A stretch of DNA of 64,000 nucleotides from NCBI RefSeq assembly GCF_900129005.1, contig NZ_FQUN01000007.1, positions 57,132 through 121,131 on the forward strand, written 5' to 3'. Shown piece by piece: positions 8,417-16,990 of this stretch. The notes under the pieces are model-generated. The model ran no database searches. It saw nothing but the letters and a program-made list of their open reading frames with translations, and was not told the DNA's origin. Position numbers and translations under genes: made by a program. Numbering within the stretch: position 1 is the stretch's first letter; the number at the start of each line of letters is the position of its first letter. This DNA is from Leeuwenhoekiella marinoflava DSM 3653. Its GTDB lineage: Bacteria > Bacteroidota > Bacteroidia > Flavobacteriales > Flavobacteriaceae.

Positions 8417-9058
8417 ATGGGGCAGTTTATTGAAGATCAAAACGGCATGATAAGCGGAGCGGTGGGGCCGGTGGTGTTTGTAAAAGGAAATGACGGTAAA
8501 GGCATTGTACGCAGCAAACCCATACCCAGCAAAGCTCCCGCAAGTCCTAAACAACAACAAAACCGGAACAAGTTCGCACTCATGAAACACGTTACCGGGT
8601 TGCTCTATCCCATTTTTAAGGAATGTTATACCGACTTCCTTGGGAAGGACAATGCACGGGATGCGGTGCGCAGTTATTATATGGAGCAGGTGATCCAAAA
8701 AGAGCAGGACACCTGGCGTATCGACTATGAGAAGGTATTGATCAGTACGGGGCGGGTACGGGCGTATGTGCCGGTTTCGCAGTCGCGCGATGCGCAGCAG
8801 GTGGTGCTGCACTGGCAGGAAACCACCCAACAGCCTTTTGCCGAAGCGAGCGATTTGCTCAGCGTCTTGCTGTATGCTCCCGATACTGAAGACTTTGTAT
8901 TCTACAAAGCCTGCACCACCCGAGCGGCAGCAACGCACACCCTCGAACTCCCCGAAGCCTTAAGCACACTACCTTTAATAGCCTATGCCACCTTTAGCAC
9001 CGCTGCCGAAAGCGATTATGCTTACAGTACCTATTTGGGGAGGATGCAAATCAATTAA
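8417..9058 (+). CDS. DUF6266 family protein
   Basis: A 213-residue protein without signal peptide or membrane segment. The N-terminus (GMISGAVGPVVFVKGNDGKGIVRSKP) fits the opening of DUF6266, a Bacteroidota family of unknown function. After it come a helical middle (residues 40-95) and a beta-rich C-terminal half. G+C content is clearly higher than in the cassette that follows. The phased 11-bp array lies upstream. The gene is intact and of normal length, and I cannot assign a role. Confidence 0.75.
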   Translation: MGQFIEDQNGMISGAVGPVVFVKGNDGKGIVRSKPIPSKAPASPKQQQNRNKFALMKHVTGLLYPIFKECYTDFLGKDNARDAVRSYYMEQVIQKEQDTWRIDYEKVLISTGRVRAYVPVSQSRDAQQVVLHWQETTQQPFAEASDLLSVLLYAPDTEDFVFYKACTTRAAATHTLELPEALSTLPLIAYATFSTAAESDYAYSTYLGRMQIN

Positions 9059-9096
9059 TGTTATCGCGATAGATTTAATGGAATACGTGTAACTAA

Positions 9097-9130
9097 TTGA
9101 AGTAGTAGAAATTCAATTAATCTATATTTG
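9097..9130 (+). promoter_or_regulatory. Candidate promoter of the kinase-receiver-HNH-methylase operon
   Basis: TATATTTG at 9123-9130 is a perfect TAnnTTTG -7 box, with TTG at 9097-9099 and a 23-base spacer (the upper end of the accepted 17-23). It lies 28 bases before the ATG at 9159. It is the only good promoter signal seen ahead of the four genes. Confidence 0.55.
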
Positions 9131-9158
9131 TTTTAATATAATATTACAATTCAAGTAT

Positions 9159-11588
9159 ATGACTAAAATAGCTTTCAAGGTTTCAGCCAGAGCAGGGAAA
9201 TTACTAGGTAGAGAAAATTTCTCTAACCCAGAAGGAGCTATTATTGAATTAGTCAAAAACTCTTATGATGCTGATGCAAAAAATTGCCTAGTACTTTTTG
9301 ACATTCCAACAAAAAAGGTAAAAGATAGTGATGAAAAAGAAATTGAAATTCCAGTAAGAGAAAAAAGCATCCTTTATATTATTGACAATGGTGAAGGAAT
9401 GACTGAAGAAGTTATTAAAGACCACTGGATGCAAATTGGAACAGGCAATAAAGAGAAAGATTATATATCTGACGACAAAAGAACTAAAACTGGTGCAAAA
9501 GGAATTGGTCGTTTTGCATTAGACAGACTTGGATTTGAAACTGAAATGTGGACTCTTTCCAAAAATGCAAAAGATGGTATTGGCTCTTTTTGGAAAATGG
9601 ACTGGAATCAATTTGATAATGCGGACAAGGCTATTTCACAAATTGAAGCAGAATTAGAGTCTGTTAAAATTGATTTGAAGGGTAAAATTAAAAGTCTTAC
9701 TAATAATAATGTACTTATAGAAAAAGTTGTAAAGGATTTGAACTTTGATAGAGGTACAATTATTAAAATAGCAAACTTAAAAGATGATTGGTTTAATGAA
9801 GAAACATCTTCTGTCTTCAAAAGTTTAGAAGCTCTAATTCCACCAAAAGAACTTAATATTCCTTTTGAAGTTTTCTTTAAACATTTTCAACAACCCAAAG
9901 AGTTCGGTAAAGTTGAAACTGCGTTTTTTAACGATTTTGACTACAAACTAAAAGCTAGCTATGATGCCGAAAATCTGAATGTAGATTTCGAGATAACTAG
10001 AAATGAAATTGACATTAAGTCGTTAAAAAAGAAATATCCAAACGTTTATAAAAACAAAAACTATCCATACGACTTACAAACATTGGAAAATAAAAACTTT
10101 ACGTATTCCAAGTCTATTGATAAAGTATTAAATTGGAAATTAAATGACGCAAATAAAAAATTACTTAAAGATGTAGGTAGTTTTGATTTAACCTTTTATT
10201 ACCTAAAATTCTCAAACTCCATTAAAGAAGGATATCCTTTTAAGACAGTGGTAGCCCGAGAGAGAAAATCAACTTTAGAGCGCTTTGGAGGAGTAAAAAT
10301 TTATAGAGACTCTTTCAGGGTAAGACCATATGGAGACCCAACTAATGACTGGCTTAAATTAGGGGCGAGAGTAGCTCAAAGTCCTGCTGGTGCAGGCCAA
10401 AGAATTGGAGATTGGAGAGTAAGACCTGAACAAACTGCGGGTATAATTACTATTTCAAGAAAAAACAATCCACTCTTAATTGACAAATCTGATAGAGGTG
10501 CATTACAAGAAAATGATGCTTTTGACACCTTTAAAAAAATTATAGTGGAAGTAATTCACGAATTCGAGTATGATAGGACTAAAATGTTAAATCCTATTTA
10601 TTTAGAACAAAAGAAAAAAGCAAAAGAAAAAAAGGAAAGTGAAATTCAAAAACGAGCAGAAGCACTTGCTGACAAAATAATAGAACAAAGGAAAAAAGTC
10701 GAAGAGTCAATTTACGGTAAGAAGGTAAAAGCAGACTTATTTGAGGAAAAAAAAGAAGAGGAAGAAAAAAAGACCTACGAAGAAGCTTTCAAAGACACAT
10801 TTAAAGCTATTGAAGACGAAAAGGCAGAACAAGAAAATCAAGAAATAGTTCAAGTAAGATCACTGGCAAGCTTAGGCTTAGTAGTGTCGTCTTTTGCTCA
10901 CGAATTAAAGGAAATTAAGGATAATGCAATAGAGGTTAAAGAACTTGAAGGAATATTTAAGTCTATTGTACCAAAAGAAAAGAAAGAGTCTATCGAGTAT
11001 AAAGACGGTATTGATATTATCGAATTGTTAGATGAAAATTCTGATAAGATTATTCATTGGGTGGACTATGCTTTAACAGCAATTAAAAAAGACAAAAGGA
11101 CAAGAGGGAAGTTTGAATTTTCTGGATTTTTTAAAACGTTAGAGAAATCTTGGAGTAGAATTTTTAAGAAGAAAGATATTTCATTAAACATCGTTGATGA
11201 AACGAAAGATAAAGCATATGACTTTAGAGCTTTTGAAATGGATATCTCAACTATATTCACCAATCTGATAAACAATTCAATTGATTCATTTAATAATCTG
11301 ATTGAGGTTCAGGAAAGAACTATTAATATTTCAGCTAATGTTAAAGATGATTCTATTGAAATATTATATTCAGATAATGGTGTTGGATTAGATGAAGTTT
11401 TTATAGACAAGGAAGAAATATTCTTGCCTTTTAAAACTTCAAAAAGAGATAGAAAAGGAAAAGAAATAGGTACAGGCTTAGGAATGTATCTTGTGAAATC
11501 TGTAATTGATGATAACAATGGAACAATAGATATTCTAGAACCGGAAAAAGGTTTTTCGGTTATGATATCATTTCCTCTTAGAAAATAA
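9159..11588 (+). CDS. Double-GHKL histidine-kinase-like ATPase (putative defence sensor)
   Basis: An 809-residue soluble protein with two ATP-binding GHKL modules. The first (about 1-240) is Hsp90/MORC-like: E30-x3-N34 in ELVKNSYDADA, DNGEGM at 76-81, GAKGIGRFA at 112-120. A middle region (240-480) contains an RFRVRP-type conserved patch near 385-422. A charged coiled coil (480-565) leads to a kinase H-box with candidate phosphoacceptor His581 (SLGLVVSSFAHELK). The C-terminal catalytic domain has an N-box at 702-710, DNGVGL at 739-744 and GTGLGMYLVK at 771-780. No membrane or PAS domain is present. It is the first gene of a tight operon followed 5 bases later by a receiver protein, so phosphotransfer is plausible. 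The gene is much richer in A+T than its flanks, which hints at horizontal transfer. MutL/MORC-type GHKL ATPases are known partners of restriction systems. Confidence 0.85.
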   Translation: MTKIAFKVSARAGKLLGRENFSNPEGAIIELVKNSYDADAKNCLVLFDIPTKKVKDSDEKEIEIPVREKSILYIIDNGEGMTEEVIKDHWMQIGTGNKEKDYISDDKRTKTGAKGIGRFALDRLGFETEMWTLSKNAKDGIGSFWKMDWNQFDNADKAISQIEAELESVKIDLKGKIKSLTNNNVLIEKVVKDLNFDRGTIIKIANLKDDWFNEETSSVFKSLEALIPPKELNIPFEVFFKHFQQPKEFGKVETAFFNDFDYKLKASYDAENLNVDFEITRNEIDIKSLKKKYPNVYKNKNYPYDLQTLENKNFTYSKSIDKVLNWKLNDANKKLLKDVGSFDLTFYYLKFSNSIKEGYPFKTVVARERKSTLERFGGVKIYRDSFRVRPYGDPTNDWLKLGARVAQSPAGAGQRIGDWRVRPEQTAGIITISRKNNPLLIDKSDRGALQENDAFDTFKKIIVEVIHEFEYDRTKMLNPIYLEQKKKAKEKKESEIQKRAEALADKIIEQRKKVEESIYGKKVKADLFEEKKEEEEKKTYEEAFKDTFKAIEDEKAEQENQEIVQVRSLASLGLVVSSFAHELKEIKDNAIEVKELEGIFKSIVPKEKKESIEYKDGIDIIELLDENSDKIIHWVDYALTAIKKDKRTRGKFEFSGFFKTLEKSWSRIFKKKDISLNIVDETKDKAYDFRAFEMDISTIFTNLINNSIDSFNNLIEVQERTINISANVKDDSIEILYSDNGVGLDEVFIDKEEIFLPFKTSKRDRKGKEIGTGLGMYLVKSVIDDNNGTIDILEPEKGFSVMISFPLRK

Positions 11589-11593
11589 AACTT

Positions 11594-12262
11594 ATGGAAG
11601 CTAAATATAAAATCGGATACATTGATGAGGATGTTAAACAGGTAAAAAAATACCAGAGACGATTTAGAAATTATGACATAGAAGTTGTAGGTTATGAATT
11701 TCATAAAGGAATGACTTTAGATGAGCTAATGTATCAAGTTTATGAATCTGATATTGACTTATTAATGATTGATTATAAGTTAAATGAAACTAATCAAGTT
11801 ACTTTTAATGGAGAAGCTGTGGAAAGTGAATTTTATGACAAAAAACCTTTATTCCCTCATATAATCTTTACTAATAAAGTTGAGCAGGCAGAGCCTCACG
11901 TAGAAGACTGGAAAATTATTTTTGACAAAGATGATATTTTTAGTGAAGATGGTGAAGATGAAAAGAAAGTACAGCACTTCATTACAACATTAATTAAGAG
12001 TATTGAGCAATACAGAAATCACGTTAATAAAAAGAAAGCTATTGTATCTGAACTATTAGAAAAAGGAGAAAAAGAAGGTTTAACCGCTACAGAAAAAGAT
12101 TTACTAATTACTAAGCAAGATGAATTAATAGCCTTAGATAAAACCGAAAGAAATGAAATACCTAAACATTTACTAACAGAGAAAAAGTTGGATGACTTAT
12201 CTAAGACTAAAAAAGAGGCCGAAGAATTTCTTCAATCTTTAATAGATAAAAGAAAAAAATAA
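11594..12262 (+). CDS. Stand-alone receiver-domain protein with helical tail
   Basis: A 222-residue protein. Residues 1-120 look like a response-regulator receiver: acidic pocket D11-E12-D13, candidate phosphoacceptor Asp60 in LLMIDYKL, Thr93 in HIIFTNK and Lys112 in IFDKDD. Residues 125-222 are charged and helical with no recognisable DNA-binding or enzymatic domain. The output is therefore probably a protein contact, perhaps with the HNH nuclease or methylase 7 bases downstream. The gene sits 5 bases after the kinase-like gene and shares its low G+C. It could also be a degenerate receiver that does not need phosphorylation. Confidence 0.75.
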   Translation: MEAKYKIGYIDEDVKQVKKYQRRFRNYDIEVVGYEFHKGMTLDELMYQVYESDIDLLMIDYKLNETNQVTFNGEAVESEFYDKKPLFPHIIFTNKVEQAEPHVEDWKIIFDKDDIFSEDGEDEKKVQHFITTLIKSIEQYRNHVNKKKAIVSELLEKGEKEGLTATEKDLLITKQDELIALDKTERNEIPKHLLTEKKLDDLSKTKKEAEEFLQSLIDKRKK

Positions 12263-12269
12263 TTGGTTT

Positions 12270-12896
12270 ATGACAGTAAGAGAAACATTACCAATAAGAA
12301 GAACAGTTACCACTAGGCAACCAACTGATAAAAATTGGAGTGAGCATAAACCCGACTTGCAAGAAGATTTCAATAATTGCTGTGGCTATTGTGATTCTTT
12401 TGATGGCTTTAGACATACTTATTTTGAAGTAGACCATTTTATACCAAAAAGTCTATTTGAAAAGAATGGAAATATTGACTATTGTCAATATGACAACCTC
12501 ACATATTCTTGTAAATTCTGTAACAATAAAAAGGGAAGTAAGTGGCCATCAAAAGATGAAACTATTCCAAATATTAACAACCAAGGCTTTGTTGATGCTT
12601 GTTCACCTGATTACGAAAATCATTTGTATAGAACATCCAAAGGTAGTATAATGTGGAAAACAGATTTGGGCAAGTGGATGGCGACTAAAGCGTTTAGATT
12701 TGATGAAAGAGAGCGCTCAATAATTGTTTTGTGGAATTTAAATGAACTAAGGAAAATCATAAATGCATTAATAGTTGAGTTAGAAAACTATCAAATTGGA
12801 GATGGAACATATGAAATAGTAAAAGAAAAATTAGGGGATTATTCTCTAGAGTATTTTATTTATCATCAAGAATTGATGGAATATTATAATGAATAA
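12270..12896 (+). CDS. HNH endonuclease of the defence-like operon
   Basis: A 208-residue HNH nuclease. A zinc knuckle is formed by C38-x2-C41 and C81-x2-C84. Between them are the catalytic-type VDHFIPKS (Asp55-His56) and Asn76 in DNLTYSC, followed by NNKKGSKWP. This is the layout of McrA-like and retron/Septu-associated HNH enzymes, which cut or nick DNA. The remaining C-terminal half is helical and unassigned. Its last 8 bases overlap the start of the methylase gene, so the two are translationally coupled, as expected for a nuclease that must be balanced by modification. Confidence 0.85.
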   Translation: MTVRETLPIRRTVTTRQPTDKNWSEHKPDLQEDFNNCCGYCDSFDGFRHTYFEVDHFIPKSLFEKNGNIDYCQYDNLTYSCKFCNNKKGSKWPSKDETIPNINNQGFVDACSPDYENHLYRTSKGSIMWKTDLGKWMATKAFRFDERERSIIVLWNLNELRKIINALIVELENYQIGDGTYEIVKEKLGDYSLEYFIYHQELMEYYNE

Positions 12897-14460
12897 AAAA
12901 AGTACAGGTTCATATTACACGCCAGAATATTTGGCAAGCTTTATTTCTAAAAGAGTCTTATCTCATTTTGGAAATAGAACTCGTATATCAATATTGGAAC
13001 CAAGTGTTGGTGATGGAGCATTTATTTCAGAACTAGAAAAAGAAAGAAGCATAAATATCAATTTAACTGCATTAGATATTAATAACGTTGAATTAAAAAA
13101 AGCGAAAGATCGGTGGAGCAGAAGAACAGCCTCATTTGAAAAAACGGACTTTTTAGAATTTGCAACTATTAAACAATATTCAGCTGTAGTTGGAAACCCA
13201 CCTTATGTCAAAAAGAACATACTTACTTCAAAACAAATTGAATTAAGTAAAGAAATACATTCTGACGAAAATTTAACAGAAGCGTCAGTTAAAAATATTT
13301 GGACAACATTTCTAGTGAAAGCAAATACACTGTTGGCTAAAAATGGAGTTTTGGCATTTGTCTTACCATCAGAATTATTGCAAGTTAAATTTGCAGAAGA
13401 GATTAGAGAGTATTTAAAAGCTCAATTTGAAAGAATTGAAATATTTACTTTCAATGATTTGATGTTTGAATGTAAAGGACAAGATACTATCGTGCTTTTC
13501 GCTTACAAAAAATCAAAGAGCAAAGGTGAATATTTTGTCAATATTACCTCAAAAGAATCATTAGAAAAAGAGGACTTCATTTTAAGAAATAACCAATTAT
13601 TAGTTTCATCAAAAGTAAAATGGACACATCATTTTTTAAGTGATGACGAGTTGAATTTTATTGATAATATAAAGAGAAAACTTAAAACGGTTAATTTTTA
13701 TACAGATTCTAAGCCAGGAATAGTAACTGCAGCTAACAATTTTTTTATCCTCAACAACAAAAATGTAAATTTCTATAACCTCTCAGAATTTACTAGGCCT
13801 ATTATTCAAAAAGGTAAATTTGTTAATGGAAGCGTTGTTTTTAATAACTCTGATCTTGAGGCATTAGAGCTTAAAGAATATCCAACTAAATTATTGAAGA
13901 TAAATAACACTGACATCCTTACGGAAAATTTGCAAGATTATATTGATATTGGAGAGAAACAAGATATTCATCGAAGATATAAGTGTAAGCTTAGAAATAA
14001 ATGGTATGTTATACCCAATGTTTCCGACATCCCTGAAGCTTTTTTCTTCAAGAGAAGTCACTTATATCCCAAGTTATTAAAGAATAATACAAACGCTTTA
14101 GTAACAGACTCTGCCTATGCTGTGAAAATAAAAGAGAATTATAATTTAGATAGCTTTATCTATTCTTTTTACAACACATTCACTTTATTATTATCGGAAA
14201 TAGAGGGGAGGTACTACGGAGGAGGAGTTTTAGAATTAGTACCTAGCGAATTTAAAAAACTTCCAATTCCTTATATAGAAATTAGTAGTTCAGATTTTGA
14301 GGATTATACGACGGTATTCAAAAATAAAGGAAGCATTGAAGATATTCTAAGTCAGAATGATTTAAAGATCTTAAACACAGCATTGGGTATAGACAGTGAT
14401 GATATCAAAAAACTAGAAAGAATTAGATTTAAGTTAAAGAAGAAGAGGCTTAGAAATTGA
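12889..14460 (+). CDS. N6-adenine DNA methyltransferase, Eco57I/TaqI-like
   Basis: A 523-residue gamma-type adenine methylase. The N-terminus STGSYYTPEYLASF is the usual X-motif. AdoMet motif I is LEPSVGDGAF (36-45) and catalytic motif IV is NPPY (103-106). Residues 240-500 resemble a TaqI-like target-recognition domain. It is shorter than type IIG enzymes and carries no nuclease motif of its own; the nuclease function would lie in the overlapping HNH gene. The target sequence cannot be read from here. Last gene of the operon, and as A+T-rich as the three before it. Confidence 0.88.
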   Translation: MNKKSTGSYYTPEYLASFISKRVLSHFGNRTRISILEPSVGDGAFISELEKERSININLTALDINNVELKKAKDRWSRRTASFEKTDFLEFATIKQYSAVVGNPPYVKKNILTSKQIELSKEIHSDENLTEASVKNIWTTFLVKANTLLAKNGVLAFVLPSELLQVKFAEEIREYLKAQFERIEIFTFNDLMFECKGQDTIVLFAYKKSKSKGEYFVNITSKESLEKEDFILRNNQLLVSSKVKWTHHFLSDDELNFIDNIKRKLKTVNFYTDSKPGIVTAANNFFILNNKNVNFYNLSEFTRPIIQKGKFVNGSVVFNNSDLEALELKEYPTKLLKINNTDILTENLQDYIDIGEKQDIHRRYKCKLRNKWYVIPNVSDIPEAFFFKRSHLYPKLLKNNTNALVTDSAYAVKIKENYNLDSFIYSFYNTFTLLLSEIEGRYYGGGVLELVPSEFKKLPIPYIEISSSDFEDYTTVFKNKGSIEDILSQNDLKILNTALGIDSDDIKKLERIRFKLKKKRLRN

Positions 14461-14569
14461 TTTCATGCAACTTGATGTGCCGTCAAGTGCTATTAAATTA
14501 TACTATTTGAGGCTGTAAACTAAACTCTGTCTGAATTGAATTATTTATTAATTTCATTCATACAGAATT

Positions 14570-14683
14570 ATGACTACAAAAGAGCTAGACCAGTTAGACG
14601 ATCAGCAGGCGTTGGGGCGTATTGCACAAACCGACCCTGAGGTACGCCTGGTGGCTCAGGAGGTATTGGAGGCGCTTGACTAG
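14570..14683 (+). CDS. Possible 37-residue acidic peptide
   Basis: A short ORF, starting MTTKELDQLDDQQALG and ending EVLEALD, lies 109 bases after the methylase. Its base composition returns to that of the DUF6266 gene, so the A+T-rich cassette seems to sit between two host-like pieces. No family is recognised and no clear ribosome-binding site is seen. It may equally be the remnant of a longer gene. Confidence 0.4.
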   Translation: MTTKELDQLDDQQALGRIAQTDPEVRLVAQEVLEALD

Positions 14684-14700
14684 GGTTGTTTGCACCCGTC

Positions 14701-14788
14701 ACCCTGAGCTGGTCTCAGGGTCGCACAAGTAGCGTTTCACGAGTAGGTTAATGAGATGCTGAAACACCCGATAGTTTGGGGACAGCAT
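14701..14788. repeat. REP-like intergenic element (CCCTGAG hairpin plus ATGCTG palindrome)
   Basis: ACCCTGAG (14701-14708) and CTCAGGGT (14714-14721) form a perfect hairpin that may also end transcription of the preceding operon. ATGCTG (14756) and CAGCAT (14783-14788) form the second half. The same pair of motifs in the same order returns at 15470-15545, so the lipoprotein gene between them is bracketed by two copies. Nothing else is visible in 14461-14952. Confidence 0.6.
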
Positions 14789-14952
14789 GACGTTGACTTT
14801 AGGCTGTAGTCTTCACTTTTGAATTTTAAACTTTGAATTTGAGCCTTTGAATCTTGAATTGAGCATAGCCTGTGCCACCCCTCCTCCGCAAGGACGGGGG
14901 CTTTTTGTTTTTGTGTGCGATACTTTCATTTACATCAATCAAAAAATCACTA

Positions 14953-15474
14953 ATGGACTCTTCTTTTTTTAAAACGCTTCTTTGCGTAGGCTTGCTGGCA
15001 CTTGTACTGCATTCTTGCAAAATAGAAACCAGTAACGATGCTGCACAAGACTATGCTACTGCAGACTTGTTAGGCACGTGGAACGTTAAAACGACAGCGC
15101 ATAAGCATCCGGATATCGAATCGGTAAAACTGGTAAACGACGCTGTAGCAGAAGTGGTTATTAAAGACCTTTCGGGGAAGCAGCAGCAGATTTCTGGAAA
15201 ATGGGAACGCAATGTAAAACAGTCAGTAGGTCGTATGGATTTCTCGTTCGACTTTAAACTTTCGTATCATTACGATCATCTGTATGCGTTAATGGGCAGG
15301 ATCGAGGAAGCAGACGATAACCTGACGATCTCGGTAGGAGATCTGGTATTGGAAAAAAGCACTAAGAAAGCCTTTTTATTAGAAAGCCTTCTCGATATAA
15401 ATATTCCTTCGTTCGCACTACGAAAATTCGAAGTGACAATACTTGATAATTCGTTGGGACAAGCGTCACTCTGA
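14953..15474 (+). CDS. Hypothetical lipoprotein
   Basis: A 173-residue protein when started at the ATG at 14953, which directly precedes a lipoprotein signal (MDSSFFKTLLCVGLLALVL, lipobox LHSC). An in-frame start at 14872 would put unlikely sequence before it. The mature part has a LLGTWNV motif near residue 46 followed by alternating beta strands, in the style of small lipocalin-like lipoproteins of Bacteroidota. The family is not certain and no function can be given. Confidence 0.7.
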   Translation: MDSSFFKTLLCVGLLALVLHSCKIETSNDAAQDYATADLLGTWNVKTTAHKHPDIESVKLVNDAVAEVVIKDLSGKQQQISGKWERNVKQSVGRMDFSFDFKLSYHYDHLYALMGRIEEADDNLTISVGDLVLEKSTKKAFLLESLLDINIPSFALRKFEVTILDNSLGQASL

Positions 15475-15545
15475 ATCTAGCTCAGGGTCTCACAAGCCCT
15501 TCCATATAAGCAGGATGCGATGCTGAAACATGTTCAGCATGATGT
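15470..15545. repeat. REP-like intergenic element, second copy
   Basis: CTCAGGGTCTCACAAG (15481-15496) is followed by ATGCTGAA (15520-15527) and TTCAGCAT (15533-15540). It repeats the arrangement at 14701-14788 and the palindrome at 5824-5844, and lies between convergent genes. Confidence 0.6.
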
Positions 15546-15578
15546 TTCTTTCAACGCACAACTTTATATTTCGTACTT

Positions 15579-16814
15579 CTACCCTTGTACTTTCAACGCA
15601 CTTTCGCGTTTCCGGAGGTCACTTTTTCTAAAATAACGTAGCGAAAAGAAGACCACAATACCCAGAGGGATGGCGATCATCAGGTAGCGTAACGCCATAT
15701 CAAAAGTATTGCTAATGTCTCCCGAGGCAGAGATGACATAACTGCCCATCGAGGTGATGATGTACAGCAAACCGCCCATCAGTCCGCCTGCAATGCCGGC
15801 GTTGCCCGGAAAGAAGATCATATTTTGCGTAAAATAGTTGGTAAACAAAAAGCCCGAGCAGATGTGAATGAGAAAGGCAAAAGCAACGAGTACCACCAGA
15901 TTGTCCAGATTGAAAGCCAGTGTGATAAAGCTGGCAATGATGACCAACTGAATCAGCGACACCCGCCCGATCTTTTTGTTGAAATTCATAGGAGTAAAGC
16001 GTTTGCTCAAAATGCCGCCTATCATCCACGCAAAGCCCAAAATCAAGGTGCAATACCCAATCACAACCGGACTGTATTCAAAATGCTGTTCTACCACAAA
16101 GGGTCCGGCGATATTGAACACCATGACCACGGAGTAGGCGCAGCCCAAAATAAGAATGCCTAAAATAAAACCGGGGTTTTTCAGCATCGCCAGATACAGC
16201 AAGGAGGTTTTCTTCAAGTTGAATTTCTTGTAGTTGCGAATGGTTTCTCCGCTAAAAATGAATTCACCTACGAGCAAGACGGCTGCATAGATCGCCAGAA
16301 AGTAAAAGTTAGACTGCCAGCCCAGACTTTCTTCTAAGAATCCGCCCAAAAAAGGCGCGATGATGGGTCCGCACGACCAGACGATGGTAAAGAAACTCAG
16401 GTAATGCTTGCGTTCTTTATCGTCATAGAGATCTACAAAATAGGCGCGTTTAGCCACAACGATAAAAGCGGTAGCGATACCTTGTACGATACGCAGCAAA
16501 CTGATTACCAAAACTTCTGAAGTAAAGGTCACCGCCAGACTGCTGAGGAGTAAGACCACCAAAGAGATCAGCATGGGTTTACGCCGTCCTACGCTGTCTG
16601 CTACCGGACCCACAAAGAGTTGGGAGAAGCCGTAACTGAGAAAAAAGCAGGTGAGCGTAAGCTGTATGCTTTGTTCGGAAACGCTGAGGTTACGTGCCAT
16701 CGACGGAAACGAGGGCAGGTAAATATCGGTCATAAACCCGGACAGGGGAATAGACAAAAAGGTAAGGATGGTTGCTATTTTTTTGCGCTGGGGCGAAGCG
16801 TCGCGTAAATGCAT
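15579..16814 (-). CDS. MFS multidrug transporter, Bcr/CflA type
   Basis: A 411-residue inner-membrane protein with about 12 hydrophobic segments. The drug:H+ antiporter features are visible: FMTDIYLPSFP in the first helix, the motif GPVADSVGRRKP in the first cytoplasmic loop, and RIVQGI in helix 4. These match the Bcr/CflA subgroup of 12-helix efflux pumps. The ATG at 16814 is preferred over an in-frame TTG at 16832. The substrate is not predictable. It follows msrA on the same strand, but a terminator stands between them, so it is probably transcribed alone. Confidence 0.88.
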   Translation of the reverse strand: MHLRDASPQRKKIATILTFLSIPLSGFMTDIYLPSFPSMARNLSVSEQSIQLTLTCFFLSYGFSQLFVGPVADSVGRRKPMLISLVVLLLSSLAVTFTSEVLVISLLRIVQGIATAFIVVAKRAYFVDLYDDKERKHYLSFFTIVWSCGPIIAPFLGGFLEESLGWQSNFYFLAIYAAVLLVGEFIFSGETIRNYKKFNLKKTSLLYLAMLKNPGFILGILILGCAYSVVMVFNIAGPFVVEQHFEYSPVVIGYCTLILGFAWMIGGILSKRFTPMNFNKKIGRVSLIQLVIIASFITLAFNLDNLVVLVAFAFLIHICSGFLFTNYFTQNMIFFPGNAGIAGGLMGGLLYIITSMGSYVISASGDISNTFDMALRYLMIAIPLGIVVFFSLRYFRKSDLRKRESALKVQG

Positions 16815-16940
16815 AGGGGAGGGTATTGACAATTAGGGGGTGCAAAGCTACTACATAAAGACTGATTCTTATACGGTACCTTGCGTCTTTTATCGAACCT
16901 CAGCGCCCAAACAGTCCTTTTTTTGTTGGTCCCAGACTAA

Positions 16941-16972
16941 AAAAAAACCTTTCATTGCTGAAAGGTTTTTTT
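16941..16972 (-). terminator. Rho-independent terminator after msrA
   Basis: CCTTTC (16948-16953) and GAAAGG (16960-16965) enclose a six-base loop and are flanked by runs of A and T, so the hairpin works in both directions. It is 19 bases beyond the msrA stop. Confidence 0.8.
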
Positions 16973-16990
16973 CTTCTTCATAGTTCAGCC

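Noticed and set aside
8408-8938. 176-codon minus-strand ORF opposite the DUF6266 gene
   Set aside because: Its length comes from the G+C-rich codon pattern of the real gene on the other strand; the translation shows no family pattern.
14470-14488. ACTTGA/TCAAGT hairpin after the methylase as terminator
   Set aside because: Only six pairs and no T run follow it.
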